Notes: generated by a model from the sequence alone, not told the origin. A stretch of DNA of 41,310 nucleotides from Acinetobacter parvus DSM 16617 = CIP 108168 (GCF_000368025.1 NZ_KB849212.1:1023053-1064362), one strand, 5' to 3'. Numbered from the stretch's first letter, positions 33,520 through 41,310 are shown. Program-made: numbers and translations.

Positions 33520-34359
33520 CTAAGCCAACGGATTATCCACCTTAAACAACTGTTGATCCTCTAAACGCAAGGCAACCAGTTGCTGCCCCCAGACACAGCC
33601 ACCATCAACATTTTGAATTTGAGAGCTAATGGTTTTACCCTGCAACGCCGCCCAATGTCCAAAAATTAATTGGTGGGTTTTGGCCGCCTGACTCTCAAAC
33701 TCAAACCACGGCTGAAAGCCTGTTGGCATCGGTGCATCCAGTGCATCCTTAAACTCAAACTCCAGCCTACCCTCTGCATTGGTTAAGCGCATACGGGTTA
33801 AATAATTGGTAATACAACGCAAGCGAGCCTGCCCAGTCAAATCATCTGACCAAAGATCAGGTTGCTCACCATACATTTCTGCAAGGAAAGCATCCAATAC
33901 CGTAAGATCGTCATGCCCAACCACCTGTTGCACTTCGCTTGCCAACTGCACAGTTTGTTCTGCCGACCAAATACAAGGCACACCCGCATGGGTAATCAAG
34001 GTATGATCATTCGGACATAAACTTAGAGGCTGTTTACGCAGCCAATCAATCAATTCATCACCATCAATTGCGTCAATAATCTCTTGTGTACGGTCTTTGT
34101 CCTTGATTTTTTTCAAGCCACGCGCGCAGGCGATCAGGGTTAAATCATGGTTGCCTAAAACGGTTGCAGCAGCGCCTCGGTCAGCCAGCTTTTTAACAAA
34201 GCGCAAGGCACCCACCGAGTTTTCACCACGCGCAACCAAATCACCTGCAAACCATAAAAAGTCCTGATCTGGATCAAAGCGAATTTCTTTTAATAACGCT
34301 TTCAGGGCTTCAAAACAGCCCTGCACATCACCGATGACATAATTATAGCGCTTGGACAT
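33520..34359 (-). CDS. apaH: Symmetrical Ap4A hydrolase
   Basis: A 279-residue calcineurin-like phosphoesterase that splits diadenosine tetraphosphate into two ADP. Metal motifs are in order: YVIGDVQGCFEAL, WFAGDLVARGENS, VLGNHDLTLIA. I use ATG 34359 (MSKRYNY), directly after the rsmA stop; the upstream frame to 34392 overlaps rsmA and lacks family similarity. It is the last gene of the conserved pdxA-rsmA-apaH order. No clear terminator follows. Confidence 0.95.
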   Translation of the reverse strand: MSKRYNYVIGDVQGCFEALKALLKEIRFDPDQDFLWFAGDLVARGENSVGALRFVKKLADRGAAATVLGNHDLTLIACARGLKKIKDKDRTQEIIDAIDGDELIDWLRKQPLSLCPNDHTLITHAGVPCIWSAEQTVQLASEVQQVVGHDDLTVLDAFLAEMYGEQPDLWSDDLTGQARLRCITNYLTRMRLTNAEGRLEFEFKDALDAPMPTGFQPWFEFESQAAKTHQLIFGHWAALQGKTISSQIQNVDGGCVWGQQLVALRLEDQQLFKVDNPLA

Positions 34360-34360
34360 T

Positions 34361-35173
34361 TTAAGGCACCATTTGATCAGACAAGGCCACAAAATCAGCC
34401 AGACTCAAGGTTTCTGGACGTGCCATCGGGTCCACACCTGCTTTCTCAAAACCCTCTTCAACCAACATGCCTTTTAAGCTGTTACGCAAGGTTTTACGGC
34501 GCTGGGTAAACACATGGCCAACCAAACGCGCCAAAGCTTTTTCATTTTTGGCGATAATGGGCTTAGTTTCATAAGGTTCCAAACGAAATACCGCAGAAGT
34601 CACTTTCGGTGGTGGATTAAATGAACCTGGTGGTACTTCAAACAAGAAAGTTGGTTTACAGAAATACTGAATCATCACCGATAAACGCCCGTATTCTTTG
34701 GTATTTGGCACGGCGGTAATACGATCAACTACTTCTTTCTGCAACATGAAATGCATGTCTTTGACTTTGTCACCAAACTCTAACAGATGGAACAACAGTG
34801 GCGTTGAAATGTTATAGGGCAGATTTCCTACGACACGTAGTGGACGGCCTGCCTGAAACAACTGGGTGAAATCATATTTTAAGGCATCTGCCTCAACAAT
34901 GATCAAACGTTCAGGATGTGGCACGCGAGCAGGCAAACCTGCTGCCAGATCACGGTCCAGTTCAACCACTGTAAGCGCATCGCACTCACCAATCAGGGGC
35001 GATGTCAGTGCAGCCAAACCCGGGCCGATTTCGACAATATTATCGCCCGCACGTGGATTCACTGAGCGTACAATTTTGGCAATCACACGCTGGTCATGCA
35101 AAAAGTTCTGACCAAAACGTTTTCGAGCCTGATGCCCTTCATCTTTAGGGTTTAGGGCATTAATTTGATACAT
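34361..35173 (-). CDS. rsmA: 16S rRNA dimethyladenosine transferase (KsgA)
   Basis: A 270-residue SAM methyltransferase that dimethylates A1518 and A1519 in 16S rRNA. RKRFGQNFLHD leads the domain; motif I is VEIGPGLAALT and motif IV is NLPYNIST, the rRNA-adenine dimethylase signature. It lies 32 bases after pdxA, and its stop abuts the apaH start. Confidence 0.97.
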   Translation of the reverse strand: MYQINALNPKDEGHQARKRFGQNFLHDQRVIAKIVRSVNPRAGDNIVEIGPGLAALTSPLIGECDALTVVELDRDLAAGLPARVPHPERLIIVEADALKYDFTQLFQAGRPLRVVGNLPYNISTPLLFHLLEFGDKVKDMHFMLQKEVVDRITAVPNTKEYGRLSVMIQYFCKPTFLFEVPPGSFNPPPKVTSAVFRLEPYETKPIIAKNEKALARLVGHVFTQRRKTLRNSLKGMLVEEGFEKAGVDPMARPETLSLADFVALSDQMVP

Positions 35174-35205
35174 AATAATTCCAACATGAATAATTTATCC
35201 CTCAA

Positions 35206-36180
35206 TCACTGACGGGCTAAATCAAGTGCTAAATCAACCGCAACATGCAAACTTGACGATTTTGCCTGTCCAGTGCCTGCAAGAGAAAGTGCCGTACCAT
35301 GATCGACCGAAGTTCGAATAAATGGCAGGCCTAATGTAATGTTTACCGCCTCACCAAAGCCCTGTGATTTTAACACAGGTAAGCCCTGATCGTGATACAT
35401 CGCCAAAACCGCATCGGCATCTTTCAGGTTTTCAGGGGTAAACAGGGTATCCGCAGGCAAGCTTAAAGTCATATCAATGCCTTGCGCCCGATAGATTTCC
35501 AGCACGGGATTGATAACATCAATTTCTTCTCGCCCCAGATAACCATCCTCACCTGCATGTGGATTTAGGCCACAGACCAAAATACGGGGCGTAGCTATTT
35601 TAAATTTTGTTTTTAAATCATGAATCAGGATGTCAATCACTTGATGTAAACGTTGTTTGGTAATCGCATCAGGTACATCACGCAGGGGTAAATGTGTTGT
35701 CGCCAGCGCAACCCTTAATGTTTTGGTGGCCAACATCATCACCACACGCTCAACACCCGCAAACCCCTGATAATATTCTGTGTGCCCACTAAAGGTAATG
35801 CCTGCATCATTGATCACGGATTTTTGCACAGCTGCCGTTGCAACACCCACGCTACGTCCAGACATCGCATACTCCGCTGAACGTCGTAACTGCTCAATCA
35901 CATAAGCCGCATTGGCGGGATTTAATTGTCCTAGTTCAACAGGTTCAACTAAAGGGATATGCTCCACAAAAAGCTGCCCTGACAGGCTTGACTGCTCCTG
36001 TCCCTGATATGCAACCAATTCAACAGGATTGCCCAGTTGTTTTGCACGCTGTTGCAGCATCTGCATATCTGCCAGCACAACAACTGGACGCTTATCCACT
36101 CGCCCAGCCAAACTTAAGCAAATATCAGGACCAATCCCCGCAGGTTCACCTGATGTGACATATAAAGGAAGCATAATCAT
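35206..36180 (-). CDS. pdxA: 4-hydroxythreonine-4-phosphate dehydrogenase
   Basis: A 324-residue NAD+-dependent enzyme of pyridoxal-phosphate synthesis. The opening LPLYVTSGEPAGIGPDI, the metal-binding FSGHTEYY and AMYHDQGLPVLK histidines, and VDHGTALSLAGTG are intact. I chose ATG 36180 (MIMLPLYV) with GGAA six bases upstream; TTG 36192 is less likely and ATG 36174 is possible. It follows a DUF4124 gene by 36 bases with no terminator between, so the two may be cotranscribed. Confidence 0.95.
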   Translation of the reverse strand: MIMLPLYVTSGEPAGIGPDICLSLAGRVDKRPVVVLADMQMLQQRAKQLGNPVELVAYQGQEQSSLSGQLFVEHIPLVEPVELGQLNPANAAYVIEQLRRSAEYAMSGRSVGVATAAVQKSVINDAGITFSGHTEYYQGFAGVERVVMMLATKTLRVALATTHLPLRDVPDAITKQRLHQVIDILIHDLKTKFKIATPRILVCGLNPHAGEDGYLGREEIDVINPVLEIYRAQGIDMTLSLPADTLFTPENLKDADAVLAMYHDQGLPVLKSQGFGEAVNITLGLPFIRTSVDHGTALSLAGTGQAKSSSLHVAVDLALDLARQ

Positions 36181-36216
36181 CCGAGTTTCCAAGCTTTATC
36201 ACACTCAGTATGGCGA

Positions 36217-36852
36217 TTACTTCTCAGGATTACCACTTAATGTTCTAGGTAGGTTTTCAGGCACCAAATTTGATGGAACAGCATCCACCGTACGTGTCCA
36301 CGGATTGACCTTGATTTGTACTTTTTTCTCTGGTTGTACAGCCGCCACAACTGGCTCTTCCTTTTTCGCTTTTTCTACAGTTGCCACAACTGTACTCGCT
36401 GCTCTTTCTGCAATTGCAGTCCTTCCCTGTTTTTCAGGGTTAATTAACTGATGTTGTGTGGTGACAGGTTCTTTTTTCTCAATGATTGGCTGGGTTGGCA
36501 CCACAGCACTTGCTGGGCGCGTATAAGGCTCAGTAATGACTCCCTGTTTATAAATCGTTTGCGAATTGGGATTGGTTGCCACAGGTGAACTGGCTGGATT
36601 GACCATATCCACAGGAATCTCAATCGGTTTCATTTCTGCGGTTACCGCCATCGCTGGATCAACATGATCATTACCACGGCTTTCCAAAACTTCCAGCTTG
36701 CGTTCTGTCCCTTCTTTAGGTTTAAATTCAGAATAATTGGTCACACTGCTCTGGTCCACCCACTTATATAGTCGCCGTGCGTTTGCTTGTGTAGAGCAAA
36801 CGCCAATTAGCAGGCTGACTACAGCAATTTTTGTGGCAAACGACAGTTTCAT
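36217..36852 (-). CDS. Exported DUF4124-domain protein
   Basis: A 211-residue protein. A signal peptide (about 1-25, ending TQANA) precedes a short DUF4124 domain with RRLYKWVDQSSVTNYSEFKP at 26-45. The remainder is low-complexity, rich in Pro, Val, Lys and Glu, and probably a disordered periplasmic linker, ending with a KVQIKVNPWTRTVD segment. DUF4124 function is unknown. It has its own promoter at 36909-36937 and probably leads the transcript that includes pdxA, rsmA and apaH. Confidence 0.8.
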   Translation of the reverse strand: MKLSFATKIAVVSLLIGVCSTQANARRLYKWVDQSSVTNYSEFKPKEGTERKLEVLESRGNDHVDPAMAVTAEMKPIEIPVDMVNPASSPVATNPNSQTIYKQGVITEPYTRPASAVVPTQPIIEKKEPVTTQHQLINPEKQGRTAIAERAASTVVATVEKAKKEEPVVAAVQPEKKVQIKVNPWTRTVDAVPSNLVPENLPRTLSGNPEK

Positions 36853-36908
36853 AAAAGGTTCCCAAGAGAGCTAGATACTTCTATTTATTTCAATTAATTG
36901 ATATAAAA

Positions 36909-36937
36909 ATGATAGGGTAAATCCCATACTGTCACAA
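36909..36937 (-). promoter_or_regulatory. Sigma-70 promoter of the DUF4124-pdxA-rsmA-apaH unit
   Basis: On the minus strand -35 TTGTGA (36937-36932), a 17-base spacer and -10 TATCAT (36914-36909), 57 bases before the DUF4124 start. The spacing is ideal. The remaining 260-base gap to rplM holds only the rplM promoter and leader. Confidence 0.6.
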
Positions 36938-37025
36938 GGGAAATAATGTAGTCTGAAATTCATGACGCCATAGTTACAAAATCAGTCACTTTACAGCAAA
37001 ATATGGCATCCTCATCGAATTGTTC

Positions 37026-37113
37026 TTGTACACTTTTTCAAATTCATATAGAATTCGGTCTCCTTTTGTTTGGGTGATTCCTTGCCCAAACCAACTATAA
37101 TAGGTAGTGGTTA
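37026..37113 (+). promoter_or_regulatory. rplM promoter and 5' leader hairpin
   Basis: A possible -35 TTGTAC (37026-37031) and -10 TATAGA (37047-37052; 15-base spacer, short) precede a leader with a 7-bp stem GTTTGGG (37068-37074)/CCCAAAC (37085-37091). Leaders of rplM-rpsI operons are known sites of L13 autoregulation in E. coli, and this hairpin is a candidate for the same. A ribosome site (TAGGTAG) follows it. Confidence 0.5.
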
Positions 37114-37542
37114 ATGAAAACTCTCAGCGCTAAGCCAGCTGAAGTTCAACACGACTGGTACGTTGTTGATGCTTCTGGCAAAACTTTAGGTCGTCTTGCG
37201 ACTGAAATCGCCCGTCGTTTACGCGGTAAACACAAAACTTCTTATACCCCTCACGTTGACACTGGCGATTACATCGTCGTAATCAATGCTGAACAAGTTC
37301 AGGTGACTGGTAACAAATCACTTGATAAGAAATACTATCGCCACACTGGTTTCCCTGGGGGTATTCGTGAAACTAATTTTGAAAAATTAGTTGCACACAA
37401 ACCAGAAGAAATCTTCCAACGTGCTGTAAAAGGTATGTTGCCAAAAGGTCCTCTTGGTTACGCGATGATCAAGAAGATGAAAGTGTACGCTGGTAGCGAG
37501 CATCCTCATACTGCTCAACAGCCACAAGTTTTGGACATCTAA
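37114..37542 (+). CDS. rplM: 50S ribosomal protein L13
   Basis: A 142-residue protein, the same length as E. coli L13. It begins MKTLSAKPAEVQHDWYVVDASGKTLGRLA and contains YRHTGFPGGI and MLPKGPLGYAM, the family signatures. It is cotranscribed with rpsI (12 bases apart). Codon use is strongly biased toward the major codons, as expected for a highly expressed gene. Confidence 0.98.
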   Translation: MKTLSAKPAEVQHDWYVVDASGKTLGRLATEIARRLRGKHKTSYTPHVDTGDYIVVINAEQVQVTGNKSLDKKYYRHTGFPGGIRETNFEKLVAHKPEEIFQRAVKGMLPKGPLGYAMIKKMKVYAGSEHPHTAQQPQVLDI

Positions 37543-37554
37543 GGGATACAGCAC

Positions 37555-37941
37555 ATGGCTACTAATTATGGTACAGGTCGCCGTAAGACCGCAACTGCAC
37601 GTGTTTTCTTATCTGCTGGTACAGGCAAACTCGTAATCAACAATCGTACTTTAGAGCAATATTTCGGTCGTGAAACTGCTCGTATGGTTGTGCGTCAGCC
37701 TTTAGAGCTTTTGGAAGCAACTGAAAAATATGACCTTTACATCACTGTTAAGGGTGGTGGTATCGGTGGTCAAGCTGGCGCAATCCGTCACGGTATTACC
37801 CGTGCGTTGATCGCTGCTGACGAAACTTTAAAACCTGCTCTTCGTCAAGCTGGTTTCGTTACTCGTGATGCTCGTGAAGTTGAACGTAAGAAACTTGGTT
37901 TACGTAAAGCACGTAAACGTCCTCAATTCTCTAAACGTTAA
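37555..37941 (+). CDS. rpsI: 30S ribosomal protein S9
   Basis: A 128-residue protein (E. coli S9 is 130). The core GTGRRKTATARVFL, the GGGIGGQAGAIRHGI region and the basic tail ending KRPQFSKR, which contacts tRNA in the P site, are all present. It is followed by a strong terminator. Confidence 0.98.
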   Translation: MATNYGTGRRKTATARVFLSAGTGKLVINNRTLEQYFGRETARMVVRQPLELLEATEKYDLYITVKGGGIGGQAGAIRHGITRALIAADETLKPALRQAGFVTRDAREVERKKLGLRKARKRPQFSKR

Positions 37942-37960
37942 TCATTTATTGAGTTGGACA

Positions 37961-37990
37961 AAAAACCTCGGATTTTTCCGAGGTTTTTTA
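37961..37990 (+). terminator. Rho-independent terminator after rpsI
   Basis: ACCTCGG (37965-37971) pairs with CCGAGGT (37978-37984) around ATTTTT, followed by a T run. Upstream A residues make it partly symmetric. Confidence 0.92.
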
Positions 37991-38073
37991 TTTCTGGGCA
38001 CTTTAGTGTCACAAAGATGCTTTTCCAGCATTTTTTTAGTATGCTAATCCGTTTATATCTCTAGCTTTGTGAT

Positions 38074-38730
38074 ATGTCATCGGTTGAAAATACGCCTGTT
38101 CAAGGTATTACGCTTTATAGTCATGCAGATGATTTCCGTTCACACTGGATTCGTTTTTTACTTGCTGAAAAACAGATCAAGTATCAGCTCATCATTACCG
38201 ACCATGAAGATGAAGACTTAGCCGACCTGAATCCATACAACCAGTTGCCAATGCTCATTGAGCAAAATCTAAAACTCTTCTCGGCAAACGTGATTGCAGA
38301 ATATCTTGATGACCGTTATCGCCAGAACAAGCTCTATGCCGATGCACCAATGGCGCGGGCTGAGCAGCGCCAATATATCTGGCGTTTTGAACAGGACTGG
38401 TTTCAACTGGCTGACCACATGCTCCGTCACGCAGACACACTCAATCCCACACAAAAACAAAAGGCACAGAAAGAATTGAGAGATACCCTGATCTCGCTGA
38501 CCCCATTATTTCAACATTTTCCATTTTTCATGTCTGAAAATTTCTCTATTCTGGATTGTATGCTTGCACCCATTTTCCTGCGTTTAAAAAGCATGGGGAT
38601 AGAACTTCCTCCACAACACTGCCGTCCAATTTTCCTGTATTGCCAGCGCATCTTTAGCCGATCATCTTTTATTAAATCAATGACAGCCCAAGAAAAAAAC
38701 AGCTACAATGACTTCATTTCTACGATTTAA
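38074..38730 (+). CDS. sspA: Stringent starvation protein A
   Basis: A 218-residue protein with the glutathione-transferase fold but a regulatory role: in E. coli SspA binds RNA polymerase and alters transcription under starvation and acid stress. The thioredoxin-like half opens ITLYSHADDFRSHWIRFLLAEKQI and holds NPYNQLPMLI; the helical half follows. It has no good ribosome site at ATG 38074, so expression may be modest or the start may differ. sspB follows after 14 bases, as in other gammaproteobacteria. Confidence 0.93.
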   Translation: MSSVENTPVQGITLYSHADDFRSHWIRFLLAEKQIKYQLIITDHEDEDLADLNPYNQLPMLIEQNLKLFSANVIAEYLDDRYRQNKLYADAPMARAEQRQYIWRFEQDWFQLADHMLRHADTLNPTQKQKAQKELRDTLISLTPLFQHFPFFMSENFSILDCMLAPIFLRLKSMGIELPPQHCRPIFLYCQRIFSRSSFIKSMTAQEKNSYNDFISTI

Positions 38731-38744
38731 TAAGTTTTTTAATT

Positions 38745-39170
38745 ATGTCTGAGCAAATAACCATTACCCCAACACGTCCCTATCTTGCCCGCGCCATTTA
38801 TGAATGGATTTGTGACAACCAGTTGACCCCCTACTTATTGGTTGATGCCACACAACCTCATACCGATGTTCCAGTACAGTTCGTAAAAGATGGACAAATT
38901 GTTCTGAACCTTGCCCCACATGCAATCCATGCTCTGCACATGAGTAACGAAGCCATTACGTTCTCGGCACGTTTTGGTGGAGTAGCAAAAGAAATTTATG
39001 TGCCTGTTCGGGCGATGCTGGGAATTTACGCCAAAGAAAATGGACAGGGTTTATTTTTCGACCCAGCTGAATATGCGGACATTGAAGATACACATGTTGC
39101 CCAGGCGAGTGAAACAAAAAAAGAAGCAGAACCAAGTAAAAAGAAACCTTCTCTTAGAATTTTAGATTAA
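38745..39170 (+). CDS. sspB: ClpXP adaptor SspB
   Basis: A 141-residue protein that delivers ssrA-tagged proteins to ClpXP. TPTRPYLARAIYEWICDNQLTPYLLVDA is the family opening, and RFGGVAKEIYVPVRAMLGIYAKENGQG follows. The disordered tail ends KKKPSLRILD, matching the ClpX-binding XB motif at the E. coli SspB C terminus. It is shorter than E. coli SspB (165) because the linker is short. An unrecognised gene follows after 15 bases. Confidence 0.94.
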   Translation: MSEQITITPTRPYLARAIYEWICDNQLTPYLLVDATQPHTDVPVQFVKDGQIVLNLAPHAIHALHMSNEAITFSARFGGVAKEIYVPVRAMLGIYAKENGQGLFFDPAEYADIEDTHVAQASETKKEAEPSKKKPSLRILD

Positions 39171-39185
39171 ACGAGGAAATAGACG

Positions 39186-39845
39186 ATGGCATTCGACTTA
39201 GTTCAATACTTTTCCGAACAAATTAAGCTTCAAAAACCACAGCTTTTTAGCCAGTATTCTCCCAAAGAAAAGCAATTTTATATTCATGAAGTCAATGTGC
39301 TGACACTAGGACAACTGATTAGCATTTGGAGACAAGACCCAAAAAAACTTTATCATGAAATCAAGGCTGCCGACCCGCTTTATATTCAGGAAATTGCCCG
39401 ACACCTCACTACCTCCAAACATAATAAATCTGCACTTAGCCCAGCCGAGCTAGAGCCCAGTATCTCAGAGGTATTGAGTCTACAGTTTACTGAACTCAAT
39501 CAACTTGACCAGACAGGAAGCTTTGGACAAACAGGACTCACAGAGCTTTTGCTTGGACAAATCGAGCACTTGTCTGGACAGGCAGAAGACTGGGTTTGGT
39601 CAACTAACCAGCTCACCGAACTGAAAGGCTCCAAACCTGTTGAGCAGCAAGATATTTCACTGGAAACCACCATGCAGGAGTTCAATCAAATGGTTCATCA
39701 GGCACAACCTAGCATCCATCACACTGAAGAAATTGAGGTTGAACAGCCAGATGTTCCAGCCTGGTCCTATCTACTTTCCCCAGTCATTGCATTGGTCATT
39801 TTACTATTCATGTATTATTCTTACAGTCAATTACTTGCACATTAA
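39186..39845 (+). CDS. Unrecognised tail-anchored membrane protein downstream of sspB
   Basis: A 219-residue protein I do not recognise. Residues 1-85 are compact and charged (MAFDLVQYFSEQIKLQKPQLF...). A Gln/Ser/Leu-rich middle follows (about 90-190), and one hydrophobic helix lies near the C terminus (about 196-214), so it should be a cytoplasmic domain anchored by its tail. A ribosome site (GAGGAAAT) precedes ATG 39186. The short gap to sspB suggests cotranscription with sspAB; any link to proteolysis or stress is speculation. Confidence 0.75.
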   Translation: MAFDLVQYFSEQIKLQKPQLFSQYSPKEKQFYIHEVNVLTLGQLISIWRQDPKKLYHEIKAADPLYIQEIARHLTTSKHNKSALSPAELEPSISEVLSLQFTELNQLDQTGSFGQTGLTELLLGQIEHLSGQAEDWVWSTNQLTELKGSKPVEQQDISLETTMQEFNQMVHQAQPSIHHTEEIEVEQPDVPAWSYLLSPVIALVILLFMYYSYSQLLAH

Positions 39846-39856
39846 TTAAATAATAA

Positions 39857-39890
39857 TTGATAAAGAAAGTTTAAAAACTTTCTTTATCAT
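39857..39890 (+). terminator. AT-rich terminator after the sspAB operon
   Basis: TGATAAAGAAAG and its complement CTTTCTTTATCA form a near-perfect stem around TTTAAAAA (39858-39889), 12 bases after the stop. The rest of the gap to the IS (39891-40028) is very AT-rich, with no gene or clear promoter. Confidence 0.65.
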
Positions 39891-40116
39891 ACACTTATAA
39901 TAAATTTAAATTTCATAAAATATGTTTTAATACAGTTTAACAAGAAATATATTTACATTTATTTACAATCAAAAGCAGCATTATATTTTCAATATTTATG
40001 TGAATAAAATCACATTAAAGCTCAATTTAGAGATGGATCCGTAAATTTGAACAACTCCTATAAGTGATATTCTGCTCCTCAAATGATGTTATAAACATCA
40101 ATATATGGAGTATTTT

Positions 40117-40422
40117 ATGGCACGTAGACCAAGAAGAAATCATTCAAATGATTTTAAAGCTAAGGTAGCACTTGCTGCGATTAAAGCAGAAAAAACACTT
40201 GCTGAATTGAGTGCTGAATTTGATGTTCATCAAAACCAAATTATTGACTGGAAAAATCAATTGATCTCAGCTTCCTCGCAAGCTTTCGATCAATCAAAAG
40301 CTCCATCAGAACCCCCCATTGATCTTAAAAAGTTACATGCAAAAATCGGTGAGCAGGCATTAGAAATTGATTTTTTAGAAGGTGTGTTGAAGAAACTGGG
40401 CCGCTTCAACCACAAAAGTTAA
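40117..40422 (+). CDS. IS3-family OrfA (helix-turn-helix protein)
   Basis: A 101-residue protein. I chose ATG 40117 (MARRPRRNHS) because GGAG lies six bases before it; the upstream start at 40105 adds only four residues. A helix-turn-helix (about 11-50; FKAKVALAAIKAEKTLAELSAEF) binds the IS ends and a leucine-zipper helix follows (about 70-93). It acts as a regulator and as the N-terminal half of the frameshifted transposase. Confidence 0.93.
   Translation: MARRPRRNHSNDFKAKVALAAIKAEKTLAELSAEFDVHQNQIIDWKNQLISASSQAFDQSKAPSEPPIDLKKLHAKIGEQALEIDFLEGVLKKLGRFNHKS
40371..40377 (+). other. Programmed -1 frameshift slippery site
   Basis: The heptamer T-TTT-TTA (codons read gaT TTT TTA in the orfA frame) fits the X-XXY-YYZ rule exactly. 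Slipping back one base joins orfA to the open orfB frame, giving the full OrfAB transposase. No strong downstream hairpin is obvious. Confidence 0.8.
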
Positions 40423-41249
40423 TCGACGACTCACTTCAGATTTCAGTATCTAAGCAAGCTAAGCTGCTGAAAGTCTCCCGTGGTTGTTATTATTATCGCC
40501 CAAAACCTGTTAGCTCATCAGATCTGAAGCTGATGCGATGTATTGATGAATTACATATGCAATATCCTTTTGCAGGCAGTCGTATGATGCGTGATTTGTT
40601 GAATCGTCAAGGGCATCATATAGGACGACGTCATACACGTACTTTAATGAAGAAAATGGGTATTCAGGCGTTATATTGCAAACCAAATTTAAGCCAGGCT
40701 AATCAAGCTCACCGTAAATATCCATATCTGCTCAAAGGGTTGGCTATTCAGCGCAGTAATCAAGTGTGGTCTACGGATATAACGTATATCCCTATGGCAA
40801 AAGGCTTTGTTTATTTATGTGCTGTGATTGATTGGCATAGCCGCAAGGTACTTGCGCATAGGGTATCGATTAGTATGGAGGTGGATTTTTGTATTTCGGT
40901 TTTAAATGAAGCGATTGAAAAATATGGATCACCTGAAATATTGAATACAGACCAAGGCAGTCAGTTCACCAGTGATGCATTTATTGATGTATTGAAATCA
41001 AATGGCATTCAAATCAGTATGGATGGTAAAGGTCGATGGGTAGATAATGTGATGGTTGAACGATTATGGCGGAGCGTTAAATATGAAGAGGTGTATCTCA
41101 AAGCTTATAGCAGTGTCACAGATGCGAAAAAGCAATTAAGTGCATATTTTGAGTTTTATAATTTGAAACGACCTCATTCGAGTCTAGACAAAATGACACC
41201 AAATGAGTTTTACTATGATCAGCTACCCCAACAAAACAAGGTGGCTTAA
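40371..41249 (+). CDS. IS3-family OrfB transposase domain, made as OrfAB by -1 frameshift
   Basis: This is the DDE integrase-type half of the transposase. The frame is open from the slippery site through to the stop at 41247-41249, with the first ATG only at 40533. From that ATG: HTH_21 region (FAGSRMMRDLLNRQG), then rve core with D82 (WSTDITYIP), D140 (NTDQGSQFTS) and E176 (NVMVERLWRSVKYE). All three catalytic residues are present, so this copy is probably functional. The last residues overlap the start of the right-end region. Confidence 0.95.
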   Translation, partial: FFRRCVEETGPLQPQKLIDDSLQISVSKQAKLLKVSRGCYYYRPKPVSSSDLKLMRCIDELHMQYPFAGSRMMRDLLNRQGHHIGRRHTRTLMKKMGIQALYCKPNLSQANQAHRKYPYLLKGLAIQRSNQVWSTDITYIPMAKGFVYLCAVIDWHSRKVLAHRVSISMEVDFCISVLNEAIEKYGSPEILNTDQGSQFTSDAFIDVLKSNGIQISMDGKGRWVDNVMVERLWRSVKYEEVYLKAYSSVTDAKKQLSAYFEFYNLKRPHSSLDKMTPNEFYYDQLPQQNKVA

Positions 41250-41310
41250 CTAGAGCGGAATATCACTTATAAATACGCTTTTAGTTGTTCAAACAAGTGG
41301 GACCACCTCT

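Larger units (their letters stand above)
40029..41310 (+). mobile_element. Complete IS3-family insertion sequence (1282 bp)
   Basis: The left end AGAGATGG (40029) and right end CCACCTCT (41310) form imperfect terminal inverted repeats that extend inward (GAACAACT and TAAGTGATATT are shared), with about 8 extra bases in the right arm. Between them lie overlapping orfA and orfB in the -1 frame relation with a slippery heptamer, the IS3 organisation. Size and DDE sequence fit Acinetobacter IS3 elements, but I cannot name the exact element. It lies in an AT-rich intergenic region 183 bases after the sspAB operon. The right flank is outside the window. Confidence 0.95.

Noticed and set aside
1..41310. 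A 41-kb composite transposon or circular plasmid bounded by IS3 copies
   Set aside because: The interior is core chromosome (rplM, rpsI, hisS, secDF, der, tRNA-Leu) in standard gene order; identical ends are explained by two IS copies or assembly overlap.

Overview
The window is bacterial chromosome, almost certainly from Acinetobacter (Moraxellaceae, Gammaproteobacteria). The evidence is an ilvE-flanked surface-sugar cluster of the kind known as the lipooligosaccharide outer-core (OC) locus, typical gammaproteobacterial operons (rlmN-pilF-rodZ-ispG-hisS-yfgM-bamB-der, pdxA-rsmA-apaH, queA/tgt/yajC/secDF, rplM-rpsI-sspAB), and low-GC codon use. Most of it is ordinary housekeeping sequence. 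The accessory material lies at the left end, in two insertion sequences, and in a phosphate-type promoter near 33.4 kb.

Layout: 1-516 is the right tip of an IS3-family element followed by the 3' remnant of an SGNH/acyltransferase gene that the element has cut. 533-5964 is a minus-strand cluster of a Caps_synth/GT32-like transferase, a GT25 transferase, a Stealth sugar-phosphate transferase, a GT-A-type transferase, a 2OG-Fe(II) oxygenase and UDP-glucose dehydrogenase. Next come ilvE, glnE and a soluble histidine kinase. A complete IS200/IS605-type element (tnpA plus an OrfB/TnpB nuclease gene) lies at about 11435-13005, followed by tRNA-Leu(CAA), queA, a DUF3137-like/LemA pair, a nest of C-rich palindromic repeats, tgt, yajC, secD and secF.

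From 21 to 31 kb, minus-strand operons encode a phosphopantetheinyl transferase, ribosome assembly (Der), outer-membrane assembly (BamB/YfgM), HisRS, isoprenoid synthesis (IspG), cell shape (RodZ), type IV pili (PilF), RlmN, Ndk and IscX. At 31.5-33.45 kb a PAP2 phosphatase and a GT4 glycosyltransferase form a two-gene unit. Upstream are four 11-bp-spaced TGTCA-type repeats that look like a tandem PhoB box, so this is a candidate phosphate-starvation lipid-remodelling operon. Then come apaH, rsmA, pdxA and a DUF4124 gene on the minus strand, and rplM, rpsI, sspA, sspB and an unrecognised tail-anchored protein on the plus strand. A full IS3-family copy (40029-41310), with a canonical slippery heptamer for -1 frameshifting, closes the window.

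The last 95 bases repeat the first 95 exactly, because both are the right end of the same IS in the same orientation. All assignments come from reading the sequence and recalling protein families; no searches were run.
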